The notes below the pieces were generated by a model that ran no database searches, was not told the origin of the DNA, and saw only the letters and a list, made by a program, of their open reading frames with translations. From an uncultured Chlorobiaceae bacterium (lineage in GTDB: Bacteria > Bacteroidota > Chlorobiia > Chlorobiales > Chlorobiaceae), in NCBI GenBank assembly GCA_903820085.1, contig CAIJGA010000020.1, positions 1 to 64,000 of the forward strand: a stretch of 64,000 nt of DNA. The letters are read 5' to 3'. Both the position numbers and the translations under genes were made by a program. This document shows, piece after piece, positions 1-10,206 of this stretch (within the stretch, counting starts at the first letter, position 1; each line of letters starts with the position of its first letter).

Positions 1-112
1 CAAGATGAGATTTCCCCATCAGGCTCCAAGAAGATGACTTGGTTGATAGGCTACAGGTGTACGCACAGTAATGTGTTCAGCCGAGTAGTACTAATAAGCC
101 GATCGACTTAAC
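1..112 (+). rRNA. rrl: 23S ribosomal RNA, 3' end (partial)
   Basis: The first ~112 bases read as the 3' terminal part of a large-subunit rRNA, including the conserved GAGATTTCCC near the start and the terminal GTACTAATAAGCCGATCGAC block just before the 3' end. The 5' part lies outside the window. A 5S gene follows about 100 bases later on the same strand, as in a normal rrn operon. The exact 3' end (about 110-115) is an estimate. Confidence 0.93.
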
Positions 113-215
113 CATTTTTTATTAGTGTTGAGTCTCTGCATTATCGAAAACAGGAAAGTTTATAAGTTTACAAAGAGCACTTACCAGAGTGTCTATTGCT
201 TCTTTGTCTCCGTTT

Positions 216-325
216 CTACGGCGACTTTTTCCCAGGTGATCACCTCTTCCCATTCCGAACAGAGCAGTTAAGCCCTGGAGAGCCGATGGTACTGCCTAAA
301 AGCGGGAGAGTAGGTCGTCGCCGAG
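216..325 (+). rRNA. rrf: 5S ribosomal RNA
   Basis: This is a ~110-base 5S rRNA. CGGCGAC at 219-225 pairs with GTCGCCG at 317-323 to form the terminal helix. Between them are the conserved CCCATTCCGAAC box and the GGAGAG / GATGGTACTG / GGGAGAGTAGG elements typical of bacterial 5S. It follows the 23S end in rrn operon order and is followed within 15 bases by a terminator. The ends are set by helix pairing and may be off by a few bases. Confidence 0.95.
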
Positions 326-339
326 TTTTTATAAAAAAA

Positions 340-372
340 GCCCACCCCTCAAAACGGTGGGCTTTTTTTTTG
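340..372 (+). terminator. Rho-independent terminator of the rRNA operon
   Basis: GCCCACC (340-346) pairs with GGTGGGC (356-362) around a short A-rich loop and is followed by an uninterrupted T tract. It sits right after the 5S gene and ends the rrn transcript. A-rich sequence on its 5' side could let it also act on the convergent glycosyltransferase unit. Confidence 0.93.
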
Positions 373-433
373 TACACTGCCAGTCGTCAGGCTTTCGCCT
401 TCCGTCAATATTAGATAAAGCAGTAAAAATATA

Positions 434-1948
434 TTAAGGCATTAGGTCTGAAGACAATTCATGGCCTTTTTCTCTTGCATCTTTCAGTAAATGTTTTAGT
501 GAGCGTTTAGGTTTAGCTACCAAATAAATCTGATATGAAAAAAGAGATTTACTCAGATAGATCAGCCACCTATTTACAGCTGTAATCCAGCTGGAGATAT
601 GGTTATCACCTAACGCCAGTTTAATGGGAGCTGGAATGCCTTCCATGTGTATGACGTCAAAGCCCGCTTGTTCAAATAGTTTTTTGAAAGTTTTAAAGGT
701 GAATAAACGAGTATGCGTCATATCTAATATCCCCCTCTTGCCGTAGTTAAACTGGCCCAAAAGAAGCATAGCTCTAATCGGGAAGAACGCAATATTGCCA
801 GTGCTTGCAATGATACTGGAATCAGGAGAAAAATGGCAAGCGCAGTAAATCTTTTCAAGAAAAATCTCTGGTTTAGCCAGGTGCTCAAGCACATCGTGCA
901 TAAGTATATAATTGTAATCGCCAGGATCTATTGGGAGCTCTTCGTCATTAAGGTCGCACTGGTAGAAAGGAAACGTGACCTTGTCTTCCTCCTTCGGGGA
1001 GAATCGGTCTACACCGCACACGTGACAGGAATTTTGGCTTAGCGCTTTCAAAAGAGCCCCCGATCCGCAGCTAAATTCAAGGACTTTAGAGCCGTGGGGG
1101 ATTCTTTTTAGTGTGCTTTGAGACGGACTTTCTATGTCCAGTTTGGCCGCATACGGCTCTCTACAATTATGCTGGGGAACAATGTCGAACTTGCGTTCGT
1201 AAAAGAGACCAAGGTGCTGTACCCTTGCTATAATTGTCGAGTTGACTACATCTAGAGCATACTTGAGCCCATTTACATAGCAAATCTCATCCCCATAATA
1301 GGTTGGTATGGGGCGTTCTGCAATACGGAATCCCGAAAAAACCAATTGGATTATTATTTCGGTATCGAAATGAAAATGGGGTGTATTTAAATGAAAGGGG
1401 ATTTGTTTCAGGGCCTTTACAGAGTACACCCTGTAACCTGAGTGAAATTCACTTAGAGAGCTTTTTAACATGAAATTCTGAAAAAAAGTCAGAATTTTGT
1501 TGCCAGCAAATTTATAGATAGGCATACCTCCTTTTAGCGCACCGAACGGTGTCAGCATTCTGGATCCAAATACAGCCTCGGCCTCACCCTTTAAAACAGG
1601 TTCTATGAGATCACGCAAACATTCCGGATCATATTGGCCATCGCCGTGGAGTAGTGCAACGCAGTCAAAATTTCGCTCAATAGCGAATTGGTAGCCTATC
1701 TTTTGATTTCCGCCATATCCCTGGTTATCGGGGTTTACCAAAACATGGGTCTTGAATTTGATTTGGTCACTCTTTATTGCCGAAAAGCAGCGTAAAACTG
1801 TATCGTCAGATGATTTGTCATCGATAATTAACACTTCGGTTTCGTAATCGCCGAGAAGATCAGAAGGGATACGCATGAGGACGTCTTTTATCGTCCTCTC
1901 TGCATTGTAAGCAACTATAAGTATTAAAACTTTAGGTTTCTGATCCAT
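434..1948 (-). CDS. GT2 (polyprenyl-phosphate sugar synthase-like) glycosyltransferase fused to a SAM methyltransferase
   Basis: The 504-residue protein has two catalytic domains. Residues ~7-240 are a GT2 domain of the dolichol-phosphate mannose/glucose synthase kind: VAYNAERTI at the start, IDDKSSDDT at 42-50, the metal/nucleotide site HGDGQYD at 101-107, and FHSGYRVYS at 168-176. Residues ~280-430 are a class I methyltransferase with motif I VLEFSCGSG (289-297) and HDVLEH (351-356). No transmembrane pair typical of GtrB-type synthases is evident between them. The upstream gene on the same strand ends 3 bases before this start, so the two form one operon. Its partner is a GT-C membrane enzyme, a class that uses polyprenyl-phosphate sugars, so this protein may make (and possibly methylate a sugar for) that donor. 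Substrate unknown. Confidence 0.85.
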   Translation of the reverse strand: MDQKPKVLILIVAYNAERTIKDVLMRIPSDLLGDYETEVLIIDDKSSDDTVLRCFSAIKSDQIKFKTHVLVNPDNQGYGGNQKIGYQFAIERNFDCVALLHGDGQYDPECLRDLIEPVLKGEAEAVFGSRMLTPFGALKGGMPIYKFAGNKILTFFQNFMLKSSLSEFHSGYRVYSVKALKQIPFHLNTPHFHFDTEIIIQLVFSGFRIAERPIPTYYGDEICYVNGLKYALDVVNSTIIARVQHLGLFYERKFDIVPQHNCREPYAAKLDIESPSQSTLKRIPHGSKVLEFSCGSGALLKALSQNSCHVCGVDRFSPKEEDKVTFPFYQCDLNDEELPIDPGDYNYILMHDVLEHLAKPEIFLEKIYCACHFSPDSSIIASTGNIAFFPIRAMLLLGQFNYGKRGILDMTHTRLFTFKTFKKLFEQAGFDVIHMEGIPAPIKLALGDNHISSWITAVNRWLIYLSKSLFSYQIYLVAKPKRSLKHLLKDAREKGHELSSDLMP

Positions 1949-1951
1949 TGT

Positions 1952-3802
1952 TTAATTTATAACCTTGAATACTTTGATCTTGCCTTCGAGAGATTTTGGG
2001 ACTGCATAGATTTGAAGCCATGCCGGGATCTTACCTTTCCATAGCTGGTGGTGAAAAATTTCAACTGAATCCTGAACGTTTTTAATATCATGGTCAAAAT
2101 AATCACCAATCCCATACTCTGGTCGACCTATTAGTATTGCTTGTATACCCCTGCGACGGATAATCATATGGGCATCCTCCGCCCTTACGGCGTTCATGAC
2201 ATAATAGGTGTCGAGTATGCCGGATACATTGCGATGTGATGGTGTGCCGATCACTTCGTGCGGGGTTTTGTAAAGCAGTAACGGGCCCAAGTAGATACTC
2301 GTAAGTATTCGATGAGGTTTATTATCGAAAAATGGATCTTTGTTAAGATACTGACAAATTTGGGATAAAAATATTCTGTCACTGAATAGCATTTCATGAT
2401 CTTCAGCTTTAAACGCTATGGCGGGCAGTAGAAAAGAAAGACAGCACGTTACAATTAATGCGGCTCTGGCTATAATAGTATATGGCTGACGAAAATTTTG
2501 ATTGATGAAAGCGAAGGGGAGATAGATGGCATAAGAGATGGGGATGAGAGCGCATAGTGTAGCGTATGAAATCATGCGCAAGTTCAAGGCTGACATAATA
2601 ATATAGGCTATGTTGATAAGCGCTATAAATATCCATGCTTGCCTCTCTTTCGCAAAACTGCGCCATGCGAGATAAATGCTGATAGGGACGCCAGGCAGCG
2701 TCATTGCCCAATATGCAATAGTGCTCTTTGATAAATTGTTAGGTGCTGAAAACAATCCGGTGAACTCAGTCGTTTGATTCAAATAAATTAATTTGATTGC
2801 AGGGTCTACTTCAGAAAGCGGGTTTTTAAAAAAGAGGGGAAATAGATCGTGCATCAGAAAAATGCAAGCAGCAGCTCCAATTGTTGCCGCAATGATTCGA
2901 CCAATTGTCTTTTCAAGGAGGTTTGTGAATTTGCTTGCAAGAGCGACAAGTACCCAAAAAGATGTCGTAGTGAACCATAGAAAAACATGAACTATGGAGC
3001 GACGATCATATTCGATCTTCAGTAACTCATCGGGTCTTGTATCAATTAAAATCGTTAAAAACGTTGTTGATAATAAAAATAAAGAGAATAGAAAAATCTT
3101 GCTTTGATAACTTTTGCCCTCAAGCACCCATGCAAGGCCAAAAACAGATAGAGCTATTAGAATTACTGCAATGCTTTCAATGCCGAACCACATTGCGATG
3201 CCACCTGCGATGCCACAAATAGAATATGTTTTCCAGTTTCCATTCAAAATCGACTTAATAGTCAGAACTACAAACAACGAAAAAATAAAAATAAGGCTCC
3301 CGTGGTGATCAGGCACGCCTGTAAAAAAGATGGAATTCAGAAATGGTTGAAAAGGCAAAACGATTCCCAAAAGGGAGGCACGTGTATCTCCAATCAAATC
3401 ACGTAAGCCCCAAAAAAGGATGAGAAACGTCAAAACATGTAAAACCGGGTTAACAAAAATGGACCACCAGAATAGGGCAACTTTAAACGTAACAAAAAAG
3501 GAGCCTACATATGCTCCAGCATATAATATTAAATCAAAGGCTCTTGTCCAGTGACTGCTTTCGCCGTAAGGAGCATTCCCGCGCAACAGAAACGTATCGT
3601 ATATGTTGCCGGAATTATATAAGTTTTCGACTCTCAATAGATGCCAGTAACCATCGAAATCGCGTATGGTTATTTGATGCAGAATCGCATCGGAATTATT
3701 GACAAAAATGGTAACATGTAATAATAAAATTACTATAACGATGAATAAAGGATGATATCCCTGGTTGCTGTCGGCAGGTAATGCTAACTTCATTTTGCTC
3801 AT
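1952..3802 (-). CDS. Polytopic membrane glycosyltransferase, GT-C / STT3-like
   Basis: The 616-residue protein has an N-terminal membrane anchor, a first extracytoplasmic loop carrying the acidic signature DFDGYWHLLRVENL (around 48-61), and about ten further hydrophobic segments. The downstream motifs YGESSHWTRAFDL and GVPDHHGSL match the pattern of GT-C enzymes related to oligosaccharyltransferases (STT3/PglB/AglB) and bacterial relatives, in which the acidic pair binds metal and the lipid-linked donor. The C-terminal ~150 residues form a soluble extracytoplasmic domain. It is first in a minus-strand operon with the GT2-methyltransferase 3 bases downstream. That pairing suggests a unit that makes and then uses a polyprenyl-phosphate sugar, to glycosylate a protein or envelope lipid. 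A WWDYG-type motif is not apparent, so it is not called an oligosaccharyltransferase proper. Confidence 0.7.
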   Translation of the reverse strand: MSKMKLALPADSNQGYHPLFIVIVILLLHVTIFVNNSDAILHQITIRDFDGYWHLLRVENLYNSGNIYDTFLLRGNAPYGESSHWTRAFDLILYAGAYVGSFFVTFKVALFWWSIFVNPVLHVLTFLILFWGLRDLIGDTRASLLGIVLPFQPFLNSIFFTGVPDHHGSLIFIFSLFVVLTIKSILNGNWKTYSICGIAGGIAMWFGIESIAVILIALSVFGLAWVLEGKSYQSKIFLFSLFLLSTTFLTILIDTRPDELLKIEYDRRSIVHVFLWFTTTSFWVLVALASKFTNLLEKTIGRIIAATIGAAACIFLMHDLFPLFFKNPLSEVDPAIKLIYLNQTTEFTGLFSAPNNLSKSTIAYWAMTLPGVPISIYLAWRSFAKERQAWIFIALINIAYIIMSALNLRMISYATLCALIPISYAIYLPFAFINQNFRQPYTIIARAALIVTCCLSFLLPAIAFKAEDHEMLFSDRIFLSQICQYLNKDPFFDNKPHRILTSIYLGPLLLYKTPHEVIGTPSHRNVSGILDTYYVMNAVRAEDAHMIIRRRGIQAILIGRPEYGIGDYFDHDIKNVQDSVEIFHHQLWKGKIPAWLQIYAVPKSLEGKIKVFKVIN

Positions 3803-4124
3803 ATTATTAAGCTATCTCTAATGGTTTTCAGATCATCCAGCTTGTTTGCCTACACGCCTGAATTGTTAAACACCATGAATTTGATGCGAAGTGTACCTGA
3901 TCACAGCCTTGATGGTTTCCATGCGGGTACCCAACTTCTGGAATGAACTAGCTCAGTAAACTGCTTAATGTGAGGAGTAGCGGCAAGAAACCTACGACTA
4001 ACGAAGAGCAGGAAACACGGAAAAAACAGGCGCAGTATCAGTTAATCTTGATACGGTTATGAGGTGAAAAATGCGCAACAGCTATTTTACTGAAATTCCC
4101 GCCATTTAACAACAAAACAATCAG
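3803..4124 (-). other. Gene-free stretch upstream of the GT-C operon
   Basis: No credible gene is seen. It presumably holds the promoter of the GT-C operon. A short inverted repeat, GTATCA (4035-4040) and TGATAC (4049-4054), precedes a plus-strand GAGGTGAAAA-ATG start at 4071 that reads only 12 codons before a stop. That may be chance or a gene remnant. Confidence 0.4.
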
Positions 4125-4922
4125 TTATTGATTGATAACGGTGACAGGATCCCTGCGTTGCGCCCAGTAAAAAAGACGTTCAGCATCCACCAGCAGAAGC
4201 CTGATGCAGCCATGCGAGGCTGCACGGCCGGGAAGCGACTGCTGATGCATAAAAAATCCATTATTATAGTTTATCGAAAACGGCATGGGGGCGTTCTCAT
4301 ACTTGAGGGAGCGCCTGAAACGCTCTTTGTAGTTGACAAAAAACTTTCCCGGCGGGGTTGGTTTTAGTTTTTTGCCGGAAGAGACCGGTCCCCAAAAGAG
4401 CAGTTTTCCTCTCTCGTAGGCCCCAAAATATTGCCTGTCAATAAAAACCCTGATTTCACGCTCTCCTCTGCTGTCGGCAAGAGTTTCGGGCACGGGAGTG
4501 TAGAGCAGGGCTTTGTTGATATCAACAGGAACAAGGACCTCTTTTCCTGTTGGAAAATGTCGTTCATCCAGCCGGTTGACTTTCATGAAGATGACCCGGG
4601 CAGTGGAGTCGGTGCTGCATATCTTTGCCAGTGTTTCTCCTTTTCTGATGACTTTTTTGACAAAGCCTTCGGGGAGCAGAGGTGTACTGGGTGCAGGTGT
4701 AGCTGCGGGTGCAGGTGCAACTGCAGAGGTTGGGGGAGATGCGGTGTGGATTTCATCGGCATATCCCGGGAGTGAACAGGCAAAGAGAAACAAGACCGTT
4801 ATGTGGCAAACAGGTCTTTTTGCTGATAGAAGAGTTTTCACTGCCGCTGAAAATATCCTGTTTATGAAGCGAAACAAAAAGCATCGATGTATCCCTAAAT
4901 CACCTAACCTTTGGCTAAACAT
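4125..4922 (-). CDS. L,D-transpeptidase (YkuD/ErfK family) with N-terminal LysM-like region
   Basis: This is an envelope enzyme that forms 3-3 peptidoglycan cross-links or attaches lipoproteins. In the 265-residue reading the catalytic motif SHGCIRL lies at 236-242 with Cys239 as nucleophile, and a conserved His at ~226 (FFMHQ) precedes it. Residues 87-134 (KKVIRKGETLAKI...) look like a LysM-type carbohydrate-binding module, after a Pro/Ala/Thr-rich linker at ~61-84. The hydrophobic signal segment lies unusually deep (res. 40-55). A GTG at 4841 (Val28) would give a normal-length signal peptide starting VKTLLSAKRPVCH, so the true start may be there. It is a single gene with the M16 protease gene just downstream on the same strand. 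Family call firm; cross-link or lipoprotein role not distinguishable. Confidence 0.88.
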   Translation of the reverse strand: MFSQRLGDLGIHRCFLFRFINRIFSAAVKTLLSAKRPVCHITVLFLFACSLPGYADEIHTASPPTSAVAPAPAATPAPSTPLLPEGFVKKVIRKGETLAKICSTDSTARVIFMKVNRLDERHFPTGKEVLVPVDINKALLYTPVPETLADSRGEREIRVFIDRQYFGAYERGKLLFWGPVSSGKKLKPTPPGKFFVNYKERFRRSLKYENAPMPFSINYNNGFFMHQQSLPGRAASHGCIRLLLVDAERLFYWAQRRDPVTVINQ

Positions 4923-5015
4923 AACTTTCTCTGCACTGAATGGTACTGGAGTTCAGCAATTGTTACCTGACTATAATTAACCACAACGGCATGCTAATTA
5001 GTTTTGCTCTTAACC

Positions 5016-7961
5016 CTAATAGCCAAACACATCCTTAAGCGTCAACTCCCTGACTGTTCCGTATTTTCTCAAGGTTTCCATGTCGAGGTTACCTTTTTTG
5101 CCCAGCACAAGCATCACATAGGGCTTTGCGCCGAAATGGTTTTTGTGAAATTGCTCGACATCGGCAAGGCTCATGGTTTTAACATCACGAAAAATGTCTT
5201 TTCTGATATCATAGCTTTGGCCGAGCCGGACGGCATCTTCATAATTCAACAGGATCTTTGTTTTTGTCAGCCGGTCGGTAGAAATTTTTTGCAGAATGCC
5301 GTTTTGCGCCGCAGCAAACAGCTCATGCGATTTCGGCATAGCGTTCATCAGACCTCTTATTCCTTCAAGCGCTTCAGGCAGCTTGTCTGCCTGAGTGCCG
5401 ATATAGCTGACAATATAGTTGTGCTTTCCCTGCTTTTTTGGAGCCTTGTAGACCGAAAAAACCGAATAGGCAAGCGCCTTGGCTTCCCTCAATTCCTGGA
5501 AAACTACCGAAGCCATTCCACCTCCAAAATATTCATTGAAGAGGGTTGCGAGCGGCACCATTGAAGGGTTGTACAGTTCATCCCTTGTCAGCATGATTAC
5601 CTCCACCTGGGTCATATCGTAGTCTACAACGTAAACAAGATTCTCGTGCTGTTCCAATTCCGGATAAGGATCGGAAACCGGTGGGATTTTGACCGATTGC
5701 GGATATTGTTGCACCGAAAGGAGCTCACTTTGCACTTGTGCCGGTGAAGCTGGTCCAAAGTAAAGGATACGATGGCGGTATTGCAGGATATTGTGCAGTT
5801 CATTGAGCAGCTCTTTCGAGCTCACTTTTTCAACGTCCTCATTGCTGAGTACATTGGTGAAAGGGGATGCTGAACCGTATTTGCCGTAATTGAGCATCGC
5901 TTCAAAAAGAATTTTACTTTTTGAGAGTTTGTCATCGGCCCGTTTTTTCAGCACGCCGGCCTTGAATTTTTCAAAGGTCTTTTGGTCAGACCTTGAATCG
6001 GTCAGCAGACTTTCAATCATACGGATCGCCGCAGCTTCATTCTTGCCAAGTCCGGAAAGGGTAAGACTGACATAATTCTCGGTTGTGACCGCTGAAAAGC
6101 TTACGCCGATCTTGTAAAGCTCCTGGCTGAACTCGGCAGGTGTGAGTTTGGATGTGCCAAGGTATGAGAGGTAGTCGAGAGCAAGATCAATGTTTCGGCT
6201 GTGGGTTTTCCCGATATCGAACACATAGGAAAGCGTGAACAGGTTGTTTTCCCGGTTCTGAATAAAGTGCAGCTTTGCTGACGGGTTTACATCAAGGAAG
6301 GTAATATCCTTCTTGTAATCAACAAAGAGCGGCTCAATTTGACTGGATTTTCGGGCAAGCAGTTTTTCTGCAAAGAGGGACGATGTGCCTCTGTTCACCT
6401 TGAGCGGGGTGATGGGAGGTTTCTGGATTTTGGCCTCGTTATTCCGCTTGCCCTGCTTTTTGTAAATCGCCACATAGTTTGATCCGTAATGCTTCCGGGC
6501 AAAATCAACAATATCCTGCTTGGTAATCTTTTCGAGACGATCGAAGCGGCTCACCTGCCGGTTCCAGTCCATTCCCCAGACAAAGTTTTCGATAAAGGCA
6601 TCGGTACGCCCCCGGTTGGTTTCGTACTGTTTCAGCTCGTTAAGTCTGAGATCGTTGATGACGGCTTCAATCAGCCATTCAGGGAACTTGCCCTCCCTGA
6701 CCAGTTTGAGCTGTTCCAGAAGAAGCGCCCTGACCTCATCGAGGCTCTGGCCTTTTCTCGGCTTTGCGTTGAGAATATGGGCCGAATAGTCCTTCATGAG
6801 CATCAGCGACGAACCGGCGTCAAGAACCTTCTGCTGCTGGTTGAGGTTCAGGTCTATCAGACCGGCACTCTGGTTATAAAGAATTTTGTCAATAAGGGTC
6901 AACAGGTCGGTATCGGAAGTATTGACTCCACCGAACCTGAAGGCAAGCACAAGCTCTTCAGCCTCAGGTCCGGTAACGGTCTTGACAATCGGACTGGTTA
7001 TAGGTTGTTCGACCGGAGAATGAAACTCCGGAACCGCTTTCGGCGTGAGCTTTGAAAACTTCTGGTCGATCATTCGGATTGCTGCATCAGGATCGAAATC
7101 ACCGGCAATACACAGAACCATGTTGTTCGGTACATAGTGCGTGTGGTAATAGTCGATGACGTTCTTGATTGAGGGGTTTTTCAGGTGCTCAGCCTTGCCG
7201 ATTGTGGTCTGCGTGCCGTAGGGGTGCTTTTTGAACAGGCCACTCAACAGCTCTTCCCAGAGCTTGTTGCTGTCGCTGTCCATAGTCCTGTTTTTTTCTT
7301 CATAAACGGCCTCAAGTTCGGTGTGGAAAAGCCGCATGACCGGATTGCGGAACCGTTCAGCCTCAATGCTCAGCCACTGATCAAGCTTGTTCGACGGGAT
7401 ATCATTGACAAAGACGGTCTGTTCCTCGCTGGTATAGGCATTCGTGTCGTGGGCTCCGATGGAGTTCAGAAGCTTGTCATATTCATTGGGCACGGCAAAT
7501 CGGGCGGCAACGTTTGAAATGCTGTCGATATTACGGTATATCGCCGTTCTCCTTGTGACGTCAGCGGTTGAACGGTACTGCTCGTACAGTCCAGTGATCT
7601 TTTCAAGCTCAATACGTTCTTTTGCGTAGTCAAGTGACCCGATTGAATCAGTTCCCTTGAAAAGCATATGCTCAAGATAATGCGAAAGACCGGTTGTCAT
7701 GGAAGGGTCATTCTTGCTTCCTGCACGGACAGCAATGGAGGTAAAAATCCTTGGTTGCTCTTTGTTCGGACTCATGTAAACGGTCAGTCCGTTTTTAAGC
7801 GTATAGATTCTTGTGTGAAGAGAGTCTCCAGGAACAGCAGCGTAAGGATACTCCTTGACGTCGTTCATCATGGGCCTGCACGAAAGAAGCGGCAAAAAAA
7901 GTATCCCCATGAGAAGCATCGGGATGCGACAGCTCCTGAATCCAAAAAAACTTGACAGCAT
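5016..7961 (-). CDS. M16 family zinc metalloprotease, lipoprotein
   Basis: The protein is about 981 residues with the two-lobed M16 (pitrilysin/insulinase) organisation. The N-terminal half carries the inverted zinc motif HYLEH in [13 protein letters not shown] (around residue 90), with a downstream Glu in the [11 protein letters not shown] helix as the expected third ligand. The C-terminal half repeats the fold without the zinc site, and includes the substrate-binding segment [14 protein letters not shown]. The chosen start ([10 protein letters not shown]) gives a clean signal peptide ending in the lipobox LLSC. An in-frame ATG 45 bases upstream (8006) only adds hydrophilic residues. It likely degrades peptides in the periplasm while anchored to a membrane. 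It is divergent from lptF; no regulatory element is obvious between them. Confidence 0.92.
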   Translation of the reverse strand: MLSSFFGFRSCRIPMLLMGILFLPLLSCRPMMNDVKEYPYAAVPGDSLHTRIYTLKNGLTVYMSPNKEQPRIFTSIAVRAGSKNDPSMTTGLSHYLEHMLFKGTDSIGSLDYAKERIELEKITGLYEQYRSTADVTRRTAIYRNIDSISNVAARFAVPNEYDKLLNSIGAHDTNAYTSEEQTVFVNDIPSNKLDQWLSIEAERFRNPVMRLFHTELEAVYEEKNRTMDSDSNKLWEELLSGLFKKHPYGTQTTIGKAEHLKNPSIKNVIDYYHTHYVPNNMVLCIAGDFDPDAAIRMIDQKFSKLTPKAVPEFHSPVEQPITSPIVKTVTGPEAEELVLAFRFGGVNTSDTDLLTLIDKILYNQSAGLIDLNLNQQQKVLDAGSSLMLMKDYSAHILNAKPRKGQSLDEVRALLLEQLKLVREGKFPEWLIEAVINDLRLNELKQYETNRGRTDAFIENFVWGMDWNRQVSRFDRLEKITKQDIVDFARKHYGSNYVAIYKKQGKRNNEAKIQKPPITPLKVNRGTSSLFAEKLLARKSSQIEPLFVDYKKDITFLDVNPSAKLHFIQNRENNLFTLSYVFDIGKTHSRNIDLALDYLSYLGTSKLTPAEFSQELYKIGVSFSAVTTENYVSLTLSGLGKNEAAAIRMIESLLTDSRSDQKTFEKFKAGVLKKRADDKLSKSKILFEAMLNYGKYGSASPFTNVLSNEDVEKVSSKELLNELHNILQYRHRILYFGPASPAQVQSELLSVQQYPQSVKIPPVSDPYPELEQHENLVYVVDYDMTQVEVIMLTRDELYNPSMVPLATLFNEYFGGGMASVVFQELREAKALAYSVFSVYKAPKKQGKHNYIVSYIGTQADKLPEALEGIRGLMNAMPKSHELFAAAQNGILQKISTDRLTKTKILLNYEDAVRLGQSYDIRKDIFRDVKTMSLADVEQFHKNHFGAKPYVMLVLGKKGNLDMETLRKYGTVRELTLKDVFGY

Positions 7962-8247
7962 AAAAAAATAATATTGAGATTTAAAGCGCGTGACCGGGCA
8001 CGGCACTCTGTATTTTTGAAAATAACTTTTTATTCATGCTATTGTTACAGATAAGCTGCTGCGATTTTCGGCGGGGCAATTTATTTTCATCACTCTCTCA
8101 TCAGGAGGAAAGCTTCAAGGTACTGCATGGTCAGCCTGTGCATCATCACGATTATAGGTTATATTCACCCTATTAGTCTGGCCGAACCAGCTCATCACCG
8201 TCAGGGTCATCTTTGCAACAAAGGGAATTCAAGAGAGCATTGTCACT

Positions 8248-9573
8248 ATGAAAATCATCGATCGATATATTCTGAAATCGCTTGTCGGGCCCTTCCTGTT
8301 TGCTTTTGTCACCATTATTTTTGTCCTGATTCTCCAGTTTTTTGCCACCTTTGCTGATCGTTTTATCGGCAAGGGGGTCGGATTTACAGCCATTCTGGAG
8401 CTCATTGCGCTGCAGTCAGCATGGATGGTCGGGCTTGCGGCTCCCATGGCCGTTCTCGTTGCGGTTGTCATGACCTTTGGCTCACTGACGACCACCTCTG
8501 AAATGACCGTTTTCAGGGCCTCCGGCATCTCCCTGTATCGGCTCATGATTCCGGCTCTGCTGGCAGGCCTTCTCCTTTCAATTTTTGTCGAACGGTTCAA
8601 TAACGTCGTGCTTCCCCGCGCAAACTACTATGCGAAGTCATTGATGGCCGATATTGCCCGCTCAAAACCGGCCTTCGGATTAACCGAAAACGCCTTCTCA
8701 ACCCTTGTGGACGGTTACTCCATTTTTGTTCGCAAGTCAGATGACCTCTCAAAGGAGTTGCGGGGTATTGTGATTTATGATGCTACCCGACACGATTACA
8801 CCACCATGGTTACGGCCGAAAAGGGTACCATTGACTTTAGCGGTGATTATCATTATCTGGTCATGACGCTGTTCAATGGTGAAATTCATCAGGTTCGCCA
8901 GCCGGATCACAAGAGCTACCGCAATATGAGTTTTGCGAAGCACCGCTTTGTTTTTGAGTTTTCGGGGTTTGGCTTTTCACGCACTCAGGAGAGTCGGATG
9001 CGTTCAGGCGACACCGAGCTTTCAGCAAATGAGCTGCTTGTTATCGGTAATGAATTCAGCAGAAGAATTGCAGCATCAGAAAAGCTCATCAACCAGCCGC
9101 TTGAAAAGGTAGGGCAGCGCATGGCAGAAAGGAGTTCTGGCAGCTCCGGAAAGCAGGCAAGATTACCGGAATTGTCCGGCAAACAGAATGCGGAAGCCGC
9201 TGTTTTCGTAGAGCGCCAGATTGCCCAGCTTGACGGAGAGCTCCAAAGCATCGAAGCAAATCGGAACATGTACAACCGCTATATGGCGGCCTATCATAAA
9301 AAATATGCACTCTCCCTTGCCTGTTTTGTTTTTGTTTTGGCAGGTGCTCCTCTTGGCGTCCTTGCAAGGCGAGGAGGGTTCGGTGTCGGTGCCGCCATTT
9401 CGCTGCTTTTTTTCGTGCTTTACTGGATGATCATGATATCCGGCGCGAAAATTGCCGAACGGGGATTACTCGACCCCATGCTCTCCATGTGGTTGGCCAA
9501 TGTAGTTATTGCCTCTATCGGTATTGGCCTTGTGATCAGTCTGACCGGTGCGGTTTTCAATACCTCCCGCTGA
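8248..9573 (+). CDS. LptF/LptG (YjgP/YjgQ) family LPS export permease
   Basis: This is an inner-membrane permease of the Lpt machine that extracts lipopolysaccharide and passes it to the periplasmic bridge. At 441 residues it starts with the family-typical MKIIDRYILKSL and has three N-terminal membrane helices. A large periplasmic domain (~115-340) with a coiled segment follows, then three C-terminal helices (ALSLACFVFVLAGAPLGVLARRGG onward). The APLGVLARRG turn is characteristic. Chlorobi, like proteobacteria, need two such permeases; only one is here, and F versus G cannot be assigned. The last codons form a GC-rich hairpin (CCTCCCG 9563-9569 / CGGGAGG 9574-9580) over the stop, without a T tract. 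The convergent thioesterase ends 22 bases downstream. Confidence 0.92.
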   Translation: MKIIDRYILKSLVGPFLFAFVTIIFVLILQFFATFADRFIGKGVGFTAILELIALQSAWMVGLAAPMAVLVAVVMTFGSLTTTSEMTVFRASGISLYRLMIPALLAGLLLSIFVERFNNVVLPRANYYAKSLMADIARSKPAFGLTENAFSTLVDGYSIFVRKSDDLSKELRGIVIYDATRHDYTTMVTAEKGTIDFSGDYHYLVMTLFNGEIHQVRQPDHKSYRNMSFAKHRFVFEFSGFGFSRTQESRMRSGDTELSANELLVIGNEFSRRIAASEKLINQPLEKVGQRMAERSSGSSGKQARLPELSGKQNAEAAVFVERQIAQLDGELQSIEANRNMYNRYMAAYHKKYALSLACFVFVLAGAPLGVLARRGGFGVGAAISLLFFVLYWMIMISGAKIAERGLLDPMLSMWLANVVIASIGIGLVISLTGAVFNTSR

Positions 9574-9594
9574 CGGGAGGAGATGAAAACCAGT

Positions 9595-9987
9595 TCAGAT
9601 GCAGTTGTTTTCTGCTCCTTTTTCTTTATAGCCGCAGCAAAGTTCTTTCTTTTCTCCCTGGTCATCAAGACAGACAAAGGTGATGTGGGTACTGAAAGCC
9701 ATAACCCGTTCACCGGTTTCGATACTTTTTTTGTAGACACGCACAGTATACTCGATTGACGTACGCCCGAGTTTGTTTTTTTCAGTGACAAAACAGAGGA
9801 TGGAGCCGCCCCGAATGCTTTTTTTGAACTCCACCTTATCCATGCCTACCGTCACAAAGTTGCAGCCAGGGTAATCCAGAGAGACCGTGATATAGCCAAT
9901 CTCGTCAATCCACTTCAAAAGGTTTCCGCCAAAGAGAAAACCGTAATGGTTGAGGTGTTCGGGCAGGACAAGTTTATAGGTTTCCAT
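9595..9987 (-). CDS. Acyl-CoA thioesterase, hotdog fold (YciA/BFIT type)
   Basis: This 130-residue single hotdog domain hydrolyses acyl-CoA thioesters. The start [21 protein letters not shown] carries the conserved N-H-x-x-x-x-F-G-G pattern, with the helix [11 protein letters not shown] following. The central strand [18 protein letters not shown] and the [12 protein letters not shown] segment match the 4HBT family. The C-terminus ([15 protein letters not shown]) is Cys-containing and variable. It is convergent with lptF. Its physiological acyl-CoA is not predictable from sequence. Confidence 0.88.
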   Translation of the reverse strand: METYKLVLPEHLNHYGFLFGGNLLKWIDEIGYITVSLDYPGCNFVTVGMDKVEFKKSIRGGSILCFVTEKNKLGRTSIEYTVRVYKKSIETGERVMAFSTHITFVCLDDQGEKKELCCGYKEKGAENNCI

Positions 9988-10206
9988 AGTATAAATAAAT
10001 ACAGATTAAGGAGAGGTGCAGGCCTCAACAAGGTATATCCAACAGGAATCATAAACAAAACGCGGCCTTATAAAATTCACCGAACGCCTTAAGGCCTGGA
10101 TAAAGCCGGAAATTGGAGAGGATGGTGCAAATCTATACTGAGTGAGCACTTTGATCATGTGCGGAAGCAGGAAGCCGATCCATGATCGTATCGGCAGATA
10201 TTTTGG

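Noticed and set aside
196-414. Open frame across the 5S gene and its terminator
   Set aside because: It is a translation of rRNA and hairpin sequence.
3931-4124. Possible 12-codon gene after GAGGTGAAAA at 4071
   Set aside because: Too short to support as a gene; no coupling to a neighbour and no recognisable sequence.
8127-8357. 76-residue plus-strand frame with AGGAGG about 20 bases upstream
   Set aside because: It runs out of frame into lptF, has no family resemblance, and the ribosome-binding-like sequence is too far from its ATG.
9563-9580. CCTCCCG/CGGGAGG hairpin at the end of lptF as a terminator
   Set aside because: Short stem over the stop codon and no T tract on either strand.
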